NCBI GenBank assembly: GCA_037953625.1
Contig: CM075655.1
Coordinates: 25,004,001-25,068,000 of the forward strand
Direction of reading: 5' to 3'
Origin: Crotalaria pallida
Lineage: Eukaryota > Streptophyta > Magnoliopsida > Fabales > Fabaceae
Length of the DNA stretch: 64,000 nt
Below are positions 23,251 through 34,942 of the stretch, in pieces. Position numbers and translations under genes: made by a program. The notes under the pieces are model-generated. The model worked only from the letters and a program-made list of their open reading frames with translations, ran no database searches and had not been told where the DNA came from. The number at the start of each line of letters is the position of its first letter. Position 1 is the stretch's first letter.

Positions 23251-24536
23251 GTAACCCCTGTGGAAGTCACAGTATTTTGACCTATCACGTTGTGCGCCCT
23301 TTCTTAAAGACGGAGGTCTTTGGGCAGAGCGTAAGTCAGTCTGCATTGTTTCCCTCAGGATTTGACTCCTTAGAACAGTTAAAGGAGTGTATTCCTGAAA
23401 TTTATTCCTCGGAGGAATCCTTCGGTCTCGATCATTCCTATCTTGTCTTCCACCAAAACGTTCGTCACGTTTTTGTTTATTTTGACCTTGAGGATCAGCT
23501 CGTTGCCTTTCTTCTCTGACTTTCTGCCCTTTATGGAATTCCTCCAAATTAATGAACTTATTTGACCTCTGTCTTAGCTCGGCCATATCTTTTGGAGGTT
23601 TCCCAATCAAGGACTTTCTGAAATCCCCCGACTGTAAACCCTGCGTGAACAATAGTACTGCCACACCAGGTTCTAATCGAGGAACCGAGCTAGCCTCTGC
23701 ATGGAATCGCGAAAGGTAATCTTTTAATGACTCATCTTGTTTTTGGGTGACTGCCGCTAAGGTGTGGCCGGATTTAGGCTGGATGCAACTAGCCGTGTAT
23801 CTGTTTAAAAACACTCTTTTCATCTCCTCCCATAAATTTATTGAGTTCCGAGGGAGGGATGAGTACCAACGTAACACTGACGGTTCTAAGGTCATGGAAA
23901 AGGCTCGGCATTTCATCTCCTCCCCTCCACCGTAATAATTCATCGCTCCCTCATAAGAGACAATATGGTCCACTGGGTCGGTTAGGCCGTTATAATGTGG
24001 TACATTAAAAGGGCCCAAGTAACCTTGAGGAGTTTGGAACGCCATAATATATGGAGTGAAGGGATGACCAGGGTGAAAATCACCCTGATCCTGGTTCATT
24101 GCAGGGTTAGTATGGGTATTTTGTGGTGGGGGAAGCTGCATTACCGGGAGTGGTTGTGGGTCCATGGTTTGAGGCATTGTATTTTGGGGTAGTATGGTGG
24201 TCGGTTGACTCTGTGCAATCCTTGCCATAGCTTGCTGTTGAAGGTCGGCAATAGCCCGACCTTGTTGTTCGATTAGAGCCGTTTGTCTGTTTAGGATGTT
24301 AATCATCTCTTGCTCCCGAGCCCGAGCAGATGCAGATGTTGCATAGGACCTGCCGATGAAATGGCTATGATGAGAATTTCCAGGAGCAGTTCTTCCTGGA
24401 TTCAGTCTGGTTCTAGGTGTTGAACTTATGTGGTCGGGATTGGTTGGGATAGGAGGGGTACGTTGGGTATTTCGGCCATGATGTGCTCGGGTTCCAGTGG
24501 TCCTGGATGTGTTTCGGGTGGTTGGGGCTGTGCTGC
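23251..24536 (-). pseudogene. L2 gag, main part (capsid and start of zinc knuckle)
   Basis: Read leftward from 24536 this continues the L2 gag in frame after the Athila insertion. It is a Pro/Thr/Arg-rich region, then a typical Tat gag core (HPFTPYIMAF ... GLTDPVDHIVSYEGAM ... FLNRYTAS ... DYLSRFHAEA), a charged stretch and KYCDFHRGYG, the start of the CCHC zinc knuckle. It stops there at the junction with the chromovirus RNase H. The remainder of gag and the protease are missing. Confidence 0.88.
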
Positions 24537-25586
24537 TGATGAGCATTTTATTTCCCATTATTCCTTGCATTATTTTACTCTTATTATTGATACTTGTTGC
24601 CCATTTGACATTGATTAGCTTGATTTATTGATTTAGAGTTTATTGGACTAATATTCCGAATATTGTTTAATTTGGAATTATTTAGCCTAATTAATTCTAT
24701 TTCTATTTTCAGGTAATATTTGGCACAAGGACACTTTGGGAAGTTTGGAAATGAAGATTGAAGTATTGAAGTGAAGATTGTAATTTGCATTTAGGTCCCT
24801 TTTTAATTGTAATGTTCAGAATAGTGTTTCTTAGGATTTGGGCCCATGTTTTAGGCCCATTTTCATGTCTAAAGAGGGGAAATTCGTGTAACCCCCAAGA
24901 CACACTCCCATTTCAGATTTCTCACTCTCTCTCTAGGTTAGAACTTCTCTCTTGGCTCTCCCAAGTGGTGGTGGCTGCTAGGGTTTTGTTCTTCCCCATT
25001 TCTACTCGTTTTTCTTCATTTATGGCCATGGAAGGCTAGACTTCAAGGGTTAATCCCTTTGGTATTGTATTATCTACTCTTGAGCTCTTGTTATTAATGC
25101 AATTTCATTTTCTCTTCTCTGTTTTCATGTTTATCGATGTGTAGTGGTTTGCTTAATTCCATTTCGTAGAGATAATACATGAATATAAATGCTTAATTTG
25201 TATTAACTCGTAAAAACTCCAATTCTGGTTTCTGATGCTTAATTAGAAGTTAGGGTTTGGAGTGATAACTGAATTTTCGCTTAGTATTTGGTTATCACGG
25301 GTTGGACAGAGGAGAGGAGAGGAATCGATCTTTAGTGAGCTAGGATTGAGTAGTGTACGTAGCCAAAGGGGTTTGCCCGCTTTTGTTTCTGATTTTCTTA
25401 GTTTTTACATTCTGTTTATGTTTTGTTCTTCACATTTGTCACACACAAAAACCCCCCCCCATTTTACTGCACACTACGTGTTTGATACTTTGCCTAGACC
25501 GATATTCGCTGGGAAACGACCTAGGATCACCTTCCTAGTACTACAGAATAAACACCTTTTATTTTGATCGGGTACGGCCTCGATCA
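24537..25586 (+). repeat. 5' LTR of Athila
   Basis: Begins TGATGAGCATTTTA and ends GGCCTCGATCA. Contains a C9 run near 25452. Confidence 0.95.
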
Positions 25587-25591
25587 AAATT

Positions 25592-25609
25592 TGGCGCCGC
25601 TGCCGGGGA
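25592..25609 (+). other. Primer-binding site of Athila
   Basis: TGGCGCCGCTGCCGGGGA starts five bases after the LTR. It fits the tRNA-Asp-type PBS used by Athila, with one base different from the L1 PBS. Confidence 0.88.
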
Positions 25610-26286
25610 CTATCGGTTCTTGCCAAAGATCATACAGTAGTTAATTAGATTAGTTAGTGTAGTTAGTGTGTGAATAAGCATTCTGATAACTGATTGAAAG
25701 TTGCCATGTTTGCTGATTTGCTGTTCTGCACAACTGATGCTATTCTAGTGATTCTGTGAGTGCCATTCAACATAGCTGCGGGTGGAATTTTTGCAAGAAA
25801 ATTGGTATCCACACTTGTTTCATCATATATTAGTGTTTTGATGCATCACAGACACTCAGATATGCACTGGTTGTGAGTTCCAGAAAAATTTTCCAAGTTT
25901 CAGCAGCACTTACTATAAATAGGCATAACTTTTGATCAGTAACTCGGAATTTGACGAATTTTATATCAAATCGAAGGGAATTTTCTGAATAATCTGATTT
26001 TTCTCACTTCGTCAGAAAACCCCTTCGTTTGGATCCTGAAAAAGCCTGTTTACTATTTCTTTTTTATTTTACAAGTTCTATTTTCTTAGTTTTTGGTCAC
26101 TGTTTTAATTCTTTGACTTGGTTCCCTTTTGAATTTTGTCCCCAAACTTTCTGTGATATGTTTTCATGATTTTAGGGTGCTGAAAAAAATAAAGAAAAAA
26201 TTTTAAAAAATAATAAATTTTGTTGCCGATTTTGGTCATGCATATCTGTTACAGTATGCTATGGTTGATGCTGTTCTGTTCAGTAC

Positions 26287-29200
26287 ATGACTAGGGGCAA
26301 CCCAAGTTATTTGCATCCTTATAACCCTGAAATTGATAGAACTTATCACAGATTAGTTAGACAAAATAGGAATCAGTCATTAGGTAGTGAGTCAGAGTCA
26401 TCTTATAGTCCATCTAATTCTGATTCTGTTTCTATTTCTTCTATTCCTTCTACTTTTATTCAATCTAATTCTATACATTGTGATAACATGGCTCAACCCC
26501 CACCAAGGGAAAGGACACTTAGGGAGCTGGCTGCACCTGACTTCACTATTGAAGACTCGTGTATCCGGTATCCTGATGAGGATGTTCCTTTTGAGCTTAG
26601 AACAGGACTAATCCATTTGTTGCCCAAGTTTCATGGTCTTGCAGGTGAGGATCCTCATAAGCATCTCAAGAAATTCCATATAGTGTGCACCACAATGAAA
26701 CCACATGATGTGCAAGAGGATCATGTCTGTCTCAGAGCATTTCCACATTCCTTAGAGGGTCTAGCACAAGATTGGTTATCTGACTTGGCCCCTGGTTCCA
26801 TCACAAGCTGGGATGACTTGAAGAGGGCATTTCTAGAAAAATTCTTCCCTGCAAATAGGACCACTGCAATCAGAAAGGAAATTTCTGGTATCAGGCAACA
26901 ACATGGAGAGAGTCTCTATGATTATTGGGAGAGATTCAAGAGGTTGTGTGCTTCCTGCCCTCACCATCAGATCTCAGAGCAGCTTCTCATCCAGTACTTT
27001 TATGAAGGTCTCAACTTCATGGAAAGAAACATGGTAGATGCTGCAAGTGGTGGTACATTGGGAGATATGACACCCTTACAAGCCAGGAGCAAAATTGAGA
27101 AGATGGCTTCCAATTGTCAACAATTCCATGCAAGAAGCAACAATGATGCAATAGTTGTGAGGGATGTAAATGATGTTGGTGCAGACTCGGGCAAGGTTGA
27201 GAAGCTTGAGCAGAAAATTGATTCTCTCACAACATTGGTCACACAATTGGCTGTCAATCAGAAAAAGATGATACTTCCTGCTAGAGTGTGTGGCATATGC
27301 ACATCCATTGAGCACCCCACAGATGCATGCCCTTCCCTTCAGCAGCAACAGCCGATGACAAGTGGTGACCAACCCGAGGCCTATGCAGCAAACATATACA
27401 ACAATAGAGGCCCACAACAACATAATCATGACCTCTCTTCCAATAGATACAACCCTGGATGGAGGAACCATCCCAATCTGAAGTGGTCTGATCAACAACA
27501 ACAACCTCCTCCTAATGTTCCATTTCAGAACACCGCTGGACCGAGTAGACCACCATATGTACCTCCTCCAATCCAGCAGCAAAAGCACCAACAGCAGCAA
27601 GTGGTTCATCCTGCACCATCAGCCCCTCCATCCAACCAACCTACCTTGGAGGAGTTGGTGAGGCAAATGACCATGCAAAACCTCCAATTTCAACAAGAGA
27701 CTAGAGCATCCATTCAGAGACAAGAGGCATCCATTCAGACTTTGACAAATCAGATGGGTCAAATGGCAACTTCTCTCAACAACTTGCAATCTCAAAATTC
27801 TGACAAGTTGCCATCCCAAACTGTGATCAACCCTCAGAATCAGAATGTGAGTGCCATCAACCTGAGGTCGGGAAAGCAGATTGTCACACCCACACCACAA
27901 CCTCACCTCAACAATGATGCTCTAGCTTCCTCTAAAGGGAAGAGCCAAGTGGTAGATGAAGGTGAGCATGCTAGCACCAAAGAGAATCATCCAACTCAAC
28001 CCTCCTCGACTTCAACCACAAGCCCTGCTGTTGTCCTACAACCTCCTCCTGTTCCTCTTCCATTCCCACCAAGAGTGCCTCAAAACAAAAGGGTGGAAGA
28101 GGTGGACAAGGACATTCTTGACACATTCAGGAAGGTGGAAGTCAACATACCCCTTCTTGATGCAATAAAACAGATTCCAAGGTATGCGAAGTTCCTTAAG
28201 GAGTTGTGCACTCATAAGAGAAGACTCAAGGGCAATGAGAGGATAAGCATGGGAAGGAATGTCTCCGCTCTCATAGGTAAACCTATCCCTCACATTCCTG
28301 AAAAATGTAAGGATCCTGGAACTTTCTCTATACCTTGCATCATAGGCAATGTTAAGTTTGAAAATGCTATGCTAGATTTAGGAGCATCAATAAATGTCAT
28401 GCCTATGTCTGTTTTTAAGTCTCTTTCTCTTGGACCTCTTCAACCTACGGGTGTGGTGATTCAATTGGCAAATAGAAGTACTGCCCACCCCGCAGGTTTG
28501 ATAGAGGATGTCTTGGTTCGGGTTGAAGAGTTGATCTTCCCTGCTGATTTTTACATACTTGATATGGAAGATGACTCTCCCCGTAATGCTGTTCCTATTA
28601 TTTTGGGGAGGCCATTTTTGAAAACAGCCCGAACCAAGATAGATGTGCATTCAGGTTCACTTTCCATGGAGTTTGATGGCAGTGTGATCCGATTTGACAT
28701 TTTCCATGCTATGAAACATTTTCCTGAGGATCACTCTGTTTTCCATGTGGACTTGCTTGATGATTTGATAGATGAGCATATGCTTGACTTTTTGCATCAT
28801 GATTTTGAATTGCCATCTTTCACTGATTCATTTACTTGTCCATCATGCACTAACTCTGGATGGTGCACCGCATGCACTGAAATAGCCCAGTTTTTAGACT
28901 CTGCTACTGCATCTGATGATTCATATGTTATAGATTCAGATTATGCTAACCCTAACCCCATATCTGTTATGCATGAGTCTGATTTACTTGTTCAGGTGCT
29001 GGCAGCAGAATCCATTTCTGCTGTCCCTTTAGTTCCATCTATTATGCAGGCACCCTCATTGGACCTGAAGCCCCTCCCTCCTCATCTCAAATATGCTTAC
29101 TTGGAGGATGAGCAGAAACTCCCAGTGATCATCTCTACCTCACTTTCTGTTGATCAAGAGGAGAAACTGCTGGATGTGATAAGAAAGAACAAGAGGGCAA

Positions 29201-31986
29201 TTGGATGGACTTTAGCGGATATTCCTGGAATTAGCCCCTCCATGTGCATGCACCGCATTTTGTTGGAGGATGGGGCTAAACCAGTGAGACAACCCCAAAG
29301 ACGATTGAACCCCCAGATTCTTGATGTGGTTAAGAAAGAAGTCACCAAGCTGCTCCAAGCGGGTATCATCTACCCAATTTCAGATAGCACTTGGGTGAGC
29401 CCGGTGCAAGTTGTCCCCAAGAAGTCTGGTGTCACAGTTGTCAAAAATGAGAAGGATGAGCTGATTCCCACTAGAGTGCAGAACAGTTGGAGAGTCTGCA
29501 TTGATTACAGAAAGCTCAACCAGGCGACTCGCAAGGATCATTTCCCTCTCCCCTTCATTGATCAGATGTTGGAGCGCCTGGCAGGTAAATCTCATTATTG
29601 CTTCTTAGATGGATTCTCTGGTTATTTTCAAATTTGCATTGCACCAGAGGACCAACATAAGACCACATTTACCTGTCCTTTTGGCACATTTGCATATAGA
29701 AAGATGCCTTTTGGCCTATGCAATGCTCCTGCCACATTTCAAAGATGTATGATGAGTATTTTCGCTGACTTGCTCGAGCATTGCATAGAGGTCTTCATGG
29801 ATGATTTTAGTGTTTATGGCTCCTCATTTGATGCATGTCTTGATAATTTGACTAAGGTGCTTAACAGGTGCATTGAGACTAACCTTGTCTTGAATTTTGA
29901 AAAATGCCACTTCATGGTAGAACAAGGCATAGTCTTAGGGCACATTGTTTCGCACAAGGGCATAGAAGTTGACCCTGCTAAGCTGCATGTAATATCACAT
30001 TTGCCTTACCCCTCTTGCGTGCGAGAGGTGCGTTCTTTTCTTGGTCATGCAGGTTTCTATCGCAGGTTTATTCAGAACTTTAGCAACATTGCCCTTCCTC
30101 TTTCCAAGTTGCTTCAAAAGGATGCCCCATGGGAATTTGGAGACCAATGCAAGAGGGCATTTGATGAATTGAAGAAAGCACTGACCACCACTCCCATCAT
30201 CCAACCACCTGATTGGACCCTCCCATTTGAGCTCATGACTGATGCTTCAAATTATGCTTTGGGAGCAGTTCTCTCCCAAAGGGTTGGTAAGCTGTCGCAT
30301 GTGATTTATTATGCTTCTAGGACTTTAGATGCAGCACAGGTTAATTATACAACAACTGAAAAAGAACTTTTGGCTATTGTTTTTGCACTTGACAAGTTTA
30401 GATCATATTTGCTTGGTTCTAAGGTTGTAGTGTACACTGATCATGCTGCTCTGAAGTATCTTTTGAAAAAGACAGATTCCAAACCTAGGTTGATTAGGTG
30501 GATGTTGCTCCTCCAGGAGTTTGATCTTGAGATTCAGGATCGGAGTGGTGCGCATAACCTTGTCGCAGACCACTTGAGCAGGATAGAGAGAGAGGAGGAT
30601 GCATTTCCTATCCGGGATGACTTCCCGGATGAGCAGCTTTTATCTTTACATGTTTCCCATCCCCTTCCCCAAACTCCTTGGTTTGCAAACATTGTTAATT
30701 ATCTAGTTGCTTCTGTTTTTCCTGCCTTGGCATCCAAAGCTCAAAGAGACAAATTAAAGAGCGATGCCAAGCATTATGTATGGGATGACCCCTATTTATG
30801 GCGTTTTTGCAGTGATCAGGTCATTCGCAGGTGCATTCCAGACCAGGAGATCCAATCGGTTCTCCAATTTTGCCATGCTTCACCAGTGGGAGGCCACCTT
30901 GGTACTCAAAGGACAGCACGAAAGGTGCTGGATTCTGGATTTTATTGGCCTACCATTTTCAAGGATGCGAGCAACATCTGCAGCTCGTGTGAGCAGTGTC
31001 AAAGAGCAGGAGGCGCCCTATCTTGGAGGCAACAGATGCCGCAACAACCTATGTTGTTTTGTGAGGTGTTTGACGTCTGGGGTATAGATTTCATGGGCCC
31101 CTTTCCTGTTTCTTTTGGTTTTTATTATATCTTACTTGCTGTGGATTACGTATCCAAATGGGTGGAAGCTAAGGCCACCAGGACTAATGATGCTCAGGTT
31201 GTTGTAGATTTTGTCAGGTCTAATATCCTTTGCAGGTTTGGCATACCTAGAGCCATAGTCAGTGACCAAGGCACACACTTCTGCAATAGATCCATGCAAG
31301 CTTTGCTCAAGAAGTATGGGGTTGTGCACAAAGTCTCTACACCCTATCACCCCCAAACCAACGGGCAAGCGGAGATTTCAAATAGAGAGATCAAGCGGAT
31401 TTTGGAGAAGATGGTGAAGCCTAATAGAAAGGATTGGAGCACACGATTGGAGGATGCTCTATGGGCCCATCAGACCGCTTACAAGGCACCCATAGGGATG
31501 TCACCCTATCGGGTTGTCTTTGGTAAGGCGTGCCACCTGCCTGTGGAGATAGAGCACCGTGCATATTGGGCTGTGAAGCAATGTAACTTAGCTCTTGATC
31601 AAGCGGGTGAGGAGAGGAAGCTGCAGTTGAGTGAGCTAGATGAGATCCGCTTGGAGGCCTATGAGAACTCCAAATTCTACAAAGAGAAGACCAAGAAGCT
31701 TCATGATAACTCCATTTCCAGAAAGGAGTTCTTGGTTGGTCAAAAAGTTTTGCTCTACAACTCTAGGCTTGGACTCATGAGTGGAAAGCTCCGCTCTAAA
31801 TGGATTGGACCGTTTGTAGTCACCCAAGTGTTTCCTTATGGCACTGTGGAGATCAAGAGTGAGTCCACGAACAAGAGCTTCAAAGTCAATGGCCACCGAC
31901 TCAAGCCTTTCCTAACCACCCCTTCTTTGGATGATGCACCTGTGGAGGAGGCCTCATTGGTCGACCCCACTTTTGAACAACCATGA
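26287..31986 (+). CDS. Athila gag-pol polyprotein (1899 aa)
   Basis: A single open frame starts at ATG 26287 after a noncoding leader of about 680 bp (25610-26286). Approximate domains: capsid/gag 75-260 (GLAQDWLSDLAPGS); zinc knuckle CGICTSIEHPTDAC near 335; Gln/Pro-rich linker 345-620; aspartic protease near 695 (MLDLGASINVMP, with the DLGA form seen in Athila); RT about 1040-1210 with the catalytic VFMDDFSVYG near 1170; RNase H about 1310-1425 (TDASNYALG, TDHAALKYL, LVADHLSR); integrase H2C2 about 1528-1570; core with GIDFMGPF, SDQGTHF and the Glu in GQAEISN (about 1598-1700); GPF-type end near 1840. All catalytic motifs that I can check are present, so it may be autonomous. Confidence 0.95.
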   Translation: MTRGNPSYLHPYNPEIDRTYHRLVRQNRNQSLGSESESSYSPSNSDSVSISSIPSTFIQSNSIHCDNMAQPPPRERTLRELAAPDFTIEDSCIRYPDEDVPFELRTGLIHLLPKFHGLAGEDPHKHLKKFHIVCTTMKPHDVQEDHVCLRAFPHSLEGLAQDWLSDLAPGSITSWDDLKRAFLEKFFPANRTTAIRKEISGIRQQHGESLYDYWERFKRLCASCPHHQISEQLLIQYFYEGLNFMERNMVDAASGGTLGDMTPLQARSKIEKMASNCQQFHARSNNDAIVVRDVNDVGADSGKVEKLEQKIDSLTTLVTQLAVNQKKMILPARVCGICTSIEHPTDACPSLQQQQPMTSGDQPEAYAANIYNNRGPQQHNHDLSSNRYNPGWRNHPNLKWSDQQQQPPPNVPFQNTAGPSRPPYVPPPIQQQKHQQQQVVHPAPSAPPSNQPTLEELVRQMTMQNLQFQQETRASIQRQEASIQTLTNQMGQMATSLNNLQSQNSDKLPSQTVINPQNQNVSAINLRSGKQIVTPTPQPHLNNDALASSKGKSQVVDEGEHASTKENHPTQPSSTSTTSPAVVLQPPPVPLPFPPRVPQNKRVEEVDKDILDTFRKVEVNIPLLDAIKQIPRYAKFLKELCTHKRRLKGNERISMGRNVSALIGKPIPHIPEKCKDPGTFSIPCIIGNVKFENAMLDLGASINVMPMSVFKSLSLGPLQPTGVVIQLANRSTAHPAGLIEDVLVRVEELIFPADFYILDMEDDSPRNAVPIILGRPFLKTARTKIDVHSGSLSMEFDGSVIRFDIFHAMKHFPEDHSVFHVDLLDDLIDEHMLDFLHHDFELPSFTDSFTCPSCTNSGWCTACTEIAQFLDSATASDDSYVIDSDYANPNPISVMHESDLLVQVLAAESISAVPLVPSIMQAPSLDLKPLPPHLKYAYLEDEQKLPVIISTSLSVDQEEKLLDVIRKNKRAIGWTLADIPGISPSMCMHRILLEDGAKPVRQPQRRLNPQILDVVKKEVTKLLQAGIIYPISDSTWVSPVQVVPKKSGVTVVKNEKDELIPTRVQNSWRVCIDYRKLNQATRKDHFPLPFIDQMLERLAGKSHYCFLDGFSGYFQICIAPEDQHKTTFTCPFGTFAYRKMPFGLCNAPATFQRCMMSIFADLLEHCIEVFMDDFSVYGSSFDACLDNLTKVLNRCIETNLVLNFEKCHFMVEQGIVLGHIVSHKGIEVDPAKLHVISHLPYPSCVREVRSFLGHAGFYRRFIQNFSNIALPLSKLLQKDAPWEFGDQCKRAFDELKKALTTTPIIQPPDWTLPFELMTDASNYALGAVLSQRVGKLSHVIYYASRTLDAAQVNYTTTEKELLAIVFALDKFRSYLLGSKVVVYTDHAALKYLLKKTDSKPRLIRWMLLLQEFDLEIQDRSGAHNLVADHLSRIEREEDAFPIRDDFPDEQLLSLHVSHPLPQTPWFANIVNYLVASVFPALASKAQRDKLKSDAKHYVWDDPYLWRFCSDQVIRRCIPDQEIQSVLQFCHASPVGGHLGTQRTARKVLDSGFYWPTIFKDASNICSSCEQCQRAGGALSWRQQMPQQPMLFCEVFDVWGIDFMGPFPVSFGFYYILLAVDYVSKWVEAKATRTNDAQVVVDFVRSNILCRFGIPRAIVSDQGTHFCNRSMQALLKKYGVVHKVSTPYHPQTNGQAEISNREIKRILEKMVKPNRKDWSTRLEDALWAHQTAYKAPIGMSPYRVVFGKACHLPVEIEHRAYWAVKQCNLALDQAGEERKLQLSELDEIRLEAYENSKFYKEKTKKLHDNSISRKEFLVGQKVLLYNSRLGLMSGKLRSKWIGPFVVTQVFPYGTVEIKSESTNKSFKVNGHRLKPFLTTPSLDDAPVEEASLVDPTFEQP

Positions 31987-33440
31987 CTTAGGGAGTCTCC
32001 TTTTCTCCTTCCTTACTCTTTTTATTACACTTGTCTATATCTGTCTGATTCTGCTATTTGTGTTCCATTGAGGACAATGTGTGATTTAAGTGTGGGGGGA
32101 GAGTAGTTTAGGTTGCATATTTTGCTTTGATTTTTTTTAGGTTTTGCTTAGTTTTGGGCATTTTCTTGCATGTTTTTGCTTCATTTTAGTAGAGTTTTGG
32201 TATCTCGTGTCTGAATTCATGCATTTCTGTGTGTAAAGTTGCTTTTGATAATTAAGAGGTGGTAACACTGTGATAGAATTGTCCCTTTTGTGAGGATTTG
32301 AGCCTTAATTGTGGGTGGATTGCTATATATGCCACCTAATTTTCTGTCATGTGTGATTGCACTCTGGATTACTTGCACTCTAGAACTTGACTTGACTCTT
32401 GTTGATACTTGATTGCTCATGCACATTTTGAAATGATTTAGGCACTTTCTTTCTTGAATAAACTACTAGCCATATGAGCCTACCTTGAATGAATGTATCC
32501 TTTGCTAGCCCCTTTGAGCCTTTTTATCCATTTCCTTGTTCTTTAGCTCATTACAAGCCTATGACTGAAAAACCATGATTGTCCTAACCTTAGGGAATTT
32601 TGGAGCTTTGGAATTGTTTTGGGAATGGGTATTAGGTAAGAAGTGTGCTTTATGCTTTAATTGGTTGAGTTCTTGGTTATGCCTCTTTGGTTGTTGTAGC
32701 TATGGCTTCATCTTCATGCCATTTGTGTTGTTTCTTCTTTTCTTTTTGTATATCTCTCAAAAACAAAAAAAAAATAAAAAAAAAATGCAAAAATAAAAAG
32801 AAAAAAAAAAAGAAAAAAAAAAGTGAATAAAAGGTTGTTGAGGCAAAGAGGATTGGAATTAGTGGTTGTTGATTTTGGGGTGGATTTTGCTTACTTTTTA
32901 CTTATTCCCCATTGCTCCTCTATTCCCTTGGTTTTAGCTACATTCCCATATTTTTATCCTACCTTGTCCTTGGCCCCATTACAACCCTTAAAAGACCTTT
33001 TGATCATTTTGTGCATGTGTGTTGATGGTTGATGTTAGAGGCTTGTCAAGCTTATGGTTGTGTTTGTTTTTCATGATGTGCCTTGAGTGTAAATAATGAT
33101 TAACCCCAAACACTTGAGTGTAAACACTTTTGAGTGATCCTTGTGAGTTTCTATCATCTTTGTGACTATCCTCTTGATGTCATTGGTTTCTTTGCATACT
33201 TGAAGTAATTGGATGATGTTCGCGGATGCTTTGACTCTTTGATCCTTAACCATTTTGTGTGCTTGAGTTTGCCCATTTCTTTGCATTTCCTAGAATTCAT
33301 TGTGAAGTATGTAATCTCTTAGGTTTGCATTTCTTAGTTGTAGTCATCTTGTTGCATGATTCACTTTGGTGCATATTGATCTTCATAGTCCTATCTTTTG
33401 GTTTTGCCCAGGAGTGCAAAAGGATAAGTGTGGGGGTATT
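31987..33440 (+). other. Athila 3' noncoding region with two PPT-like tracts
   Basis: There is no env-like ORF. AAGTGTGGGGGGAGAG (32088-32103) looks like an internal polypurine tract, and AAGTGTGGGGGTATT (33426-33440) abuts the 3' LTR as the functional one. An A-rich low-complexity tract lies at 32760-32822. Nothing else is recognised. Confidence 0.75.
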
Positions 33441-34489
33441 TGATGAGCATTTTATTTCCCATTATTCCTTGCATTATTTTACTCTTATTATTGATACTTG
33501 TTGCCCATTTGACATTGATTAGCTTGATTTATTGATTTAGAGTTTATTGGACTAATATTCCGAATATTGTTTAATTTGGAATTATTTAGCCTAATTAATT
33601 CTATTTCTATTTTCAGGTAATATTTGGCACAAGGACACTTTGGGAAGTTTGGAAATGAAGATTGAAGTATTGAAGTGAAGATTGTAATTTGCATTTAGGT
33701 CCCTTTTTAATTGTAATGTTCAGAATAGTGTTTCTTAGGATTTGGGCCCATGTTTTAGGCCCATTTTCATGTCTAAAGAGGGGAAATTCGTGTAACCCCC
33801 AAGACACACTCCCATTTCAGATTTCTCACTCTCTCTCTAGGTTAGAACTTCTCTCTTGGCTCTCCCAAGTGGTGGTGGCTGCTAGGGTTTTGTTCTTCCC
33901 CATTTCTACTCGTTTTTCTTCATTTATGGCCATGGAAGGCTAGACTTCAAGGGTTAATCCCTTTGGTATTGTATTATCTACTCTTGAGCTCTTGTTATTA
34001 ATGCAATTTCATTTTCTCTTCTCTGTTTTCATGTTTATCGATGTGTAGTGGTTTGCTTAATTCCATTTCGTAGAGATAATACATGAATATAAATGCTTAA
34101 TTTGTATTAACTCGTAAAAACTCCAATTCTGGTTTCTGATGCTTAATTAGAAGTTAGGGTTTGGAGTGATAACTGAATTTTCGCTTAGTATTTGGTTATC
34201 ACGGGTTGGACAGAGGAGAGGAGAGGAATCGATCTTTAGTGAGCTAGGATTGAGTAGTGTACGTAGCCAAAGGGGTTTGCCCGCTTTTGTTTCTGATTTT
34301 CTTAGTTTTTACATTCTGTTTATGTTTTGTTCTTCACATTTGTCACACACAAAAACCCCCCCCATTTTACTGCACACTACGTGTTTGATACTTTGCCTAG
34401 ACCGATATTCGCTGGGAAACGACCTAGGATCACCTTCCTAGTACTACAGAATAAACACCTTTTATTTTGATCGGGTACGGCCTCGATCA
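33441..34489 (+). repeat. 3' LTR of Athila
   Basis: Identical by eye to 24537-25586 apart from a C8 instead of a C9 run near 34358. Confidence 0.95.
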
Positions 34490-34494
34490 GCTGC

Positions 34495-34894
34495 TCGAAT
34501 CTCCATGGGTGGAGGGAGGCGGTGTAGGAGGGGGTGGTGGTGGTGGTGGAGGCAGTATGGTTCGTAAAACTTGGAGTGGTTGGGGATTGCTTCTAGTCCT
34601 AGGATGGGAAGATTGTGGTGTTTGGGAGTGAGTAGCGTGATTATTACTACGATTATGGCTACGATGAGGGGGTGGATGACTTTGTGAATGGTTTGGTGGC
34701 TGGGAATTATTCCCTGCCCCAGAATGGGAGGTTCGTGGCGGTTGCCTATTATCTACACGATTATTGTTGAGAACATCGCGCAGATCGCCTGCAGAATGAG
34801 GCTGCGGGTTGTTGTTATCAGCATTTCTGGGCCTGCCACGGGTGCGGGTGATGCGGTCACGGAGGTCACCAACTTGACTTCCGGTGGTAACCAT
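34495..34894 (-). pseudogene. L2 gag, N-terminal part
   Basis: The frame starts at ATG 34894 (MVTTGSQVGDLRDRI), about 30 bp after the L2 PBS. It is Asn/His/Pro/Ser-rich with a Pro run near its end and is open to the Athila insertion at 34489-34494. Beyond the insert it continues in frame at 24536. The low-complexity N-terminus suits a Tat gag. Confidence 0.85.
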
Positions 34895-34923
34895 GGTGGT
34901 GGTGGGAATGATATGTTATTCAC

Positions 34924-34942
34924 TTCCCACAGACGGCGCCAA
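34924..34942 (-). other. Primer-binding site of L2
   Basis: On the minus strand TTGGCGCCGTCTGTGGGAA directly follows the LTR end. This sequence is common as the PBS region of Tat-type elements. I do not assign the tRNA. Confidence 0.8.

Larger units (their letters stand above)
24537..34489 (+). mobile_element. Athila element, apparently intact and recent (9953 bp)
   Basis: LTRs 24537-25586 (1050 bp) and 33441-34489 (1049 bp) appear identical by eye except for one C in a C-run (9 versus 8). The target duplication GCTGC is perfect (24532-24536 and 34490-34494). It has a PBS, one uninterrupted gag-pol frame of 1899 codons, and a PPT. It interrupts L2 gag on the opposite strand; removing it rejoins the L2 frame. 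There is no env-like ORF in the 1.45 kb after pol. It is the youngest and only structurally complete element in the window. Confidence 0.95.

Noticed and set aside
23266..23519. ORF continuation of the chromovirus pol to 23519
   Set aside because: Beyond about 23250 the plus-strand frame is antisense to L2 gag, and it shows no integrase motif.
31987..33440. Possible env-like gene downstream of Athila pol
   Set aside because: Only short frames are present, with no signal peptide or transmembrane pattern and long A-rich noncoding tracts.
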